Source: Burkholderiales bacterium UBA1834 (GTDB taxonomy: Bacteria; Pseudomonadota; Gammaproteobacteria; Burkholderiales; Burkholderiaceae_C). Taken from it: DNA of 18,266 nt. A model generated the notes under the pieces. The model did no database searches, had not been told where the DNA came from, and saw nothing but the letters and a program-made list of their open reading frames with translations. The stretch is from the NCBI GenBank assembly GCA_002339015.1, contig DDJC01000065.1, forward strand, positions 1 to 18,266. The letters are read 5' to 3'. Positions 16,145 through 18,266 of this stretch are shown one piece after another (the first letter of the stretch is position 1; the number at the start of each line of letters is the position of its first letter). The position numbers and the translations under genes are program-made.

Positions 16145-16427
16145 GGGATCTCCCTGAATAGGTCACAACACGCCGGCACACCCGGCTGCGCACATTGTCA
16201 CAAATAACTACGTTGCGTAACACACGTGTCGTACCCCCGGTCCGCGGGTGCTTGTCGCATCAAAACGACTGTGTCCTTTCTTCATGAGCCATTCGGCAGT
16301 CCACCCTCCTGCGCGCTTGTCATGAAGCGCGGGGGCCAGACCCACCAGCCCATCTCTGCCAGCCCTCTGCGACAAGGCCTCCCGAGCTGCGCTGCAGGAG
16401 GCCTTGCGGTTGGCAGGATGTGGATGC
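16145..16427. other. Intergenic region between the PEP-CTERM and clpB genes
   Basis: No gene is supported here. It holds the 5' side of the PEP-CTERM gene, including the 8-bp palindrome ACACGTGT (16222-16229) and a TTGTGACAAT sequence on the minus strand (16195-16204). CGCGCTT/AAGCGCG form a 7-bp hairpin (16312-16318, 16325-16331), and a longer hairpin lies after clpB. No convincing promoter pair could be chosen. Confidence 0.5.
16373..16406 (-). terminator. Terminator-like hairpin after clpB
   Basis: CAAGGCCTCC (16373-16382) and GGAGGCCTTG (16397-16406) form a perfect 10-bp stem with a 14-nt loop, 21 nt after the clpB stop codon. No T-tract follows on the minus strand, so termination may be Rho-dependent or the stem may protect the 3' end. 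Confidence 0.5.

Positions 16428-18266
<1,839 letters not shown>

Noticed and set aside
16180..16206. CRP-like TGTGA half-site upstream of the PEP-CTERM gene
   Set aside because: The second half-site matches at only 3 of 5 positions, too weak to call.

Overview
The window is GC-rich, densely coded bacterial DNA. The gene content points to a betaproteobacterium of the order Burkholderiales: a class I fumarase, a CxxCH diheme cytochrome, a PEP-CTERM exported protein, a RSGL-type membrane diguanylate cyclase, and acs next to an MHS-family transporter. Genus is not resolved; an Aquabacterium/Leptothrix/Ideonella-like lineage is a guess. No rRNA, tRNA, CRISPR array, insertion sequence or phage gene is visible. 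Most of the window reads as ordinary chromosomal core and accessory genes.

Layout. Positions 1-3745 (minus strand) hold acetyl-CoA synthetase (acs) followed by an MHS-type MFS transporter that runs off the left edge; this is a plausible carboxylate uptake and activation pair. Divergent from acs, 3896-6904 (plus) holds a YqhA-like membrane protein, a DUF2062 membrane protein and a membrane diguanylate cyclase. Next come a class I fumarase (7064-8590) and a large MalT/LAL-type LuxR regulator (8799-11552). A hemerythrin-like protein and a diheme cytochrome c follow as a probable two-gene operon (11753-13449). A host-attachment-family protein (minus) ends in a clear intrinsic terminator shared with the cytochrome junction. 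An MBL-fold NAPE-PLD-like hydrolase (plus) converges on a PEP-CTERM protein (minus). The right edge holds the C-terminal two thirds of ClpB (minus).

How the genes may work together. acs and fum are central carbon genes (acetate activation, TCA cycle). The LAL regulator, hemerythrin and cytochrome are co-oriented and could form a small oxygen- or redox-related module; this is inference from position. The diguanylate cyclase and the PEP-CTERM protein both fit a surface or biofilm lifestyle.

I did not find a convincing new multigene system. The points most worth a second look are: an apparent internal duplication of the membrane input domain of the diguanylate cyclase (matching residues at a constant 181-residue offset); a PEP-CTERM protein carrying two sorting signals in tandem; a phased cluster of TTGGC/GCCAA half-sites before the hemerythrin gene; a structure-rich leader before the MFS gene; and paired perfect palindromes at a convergent gene junction.
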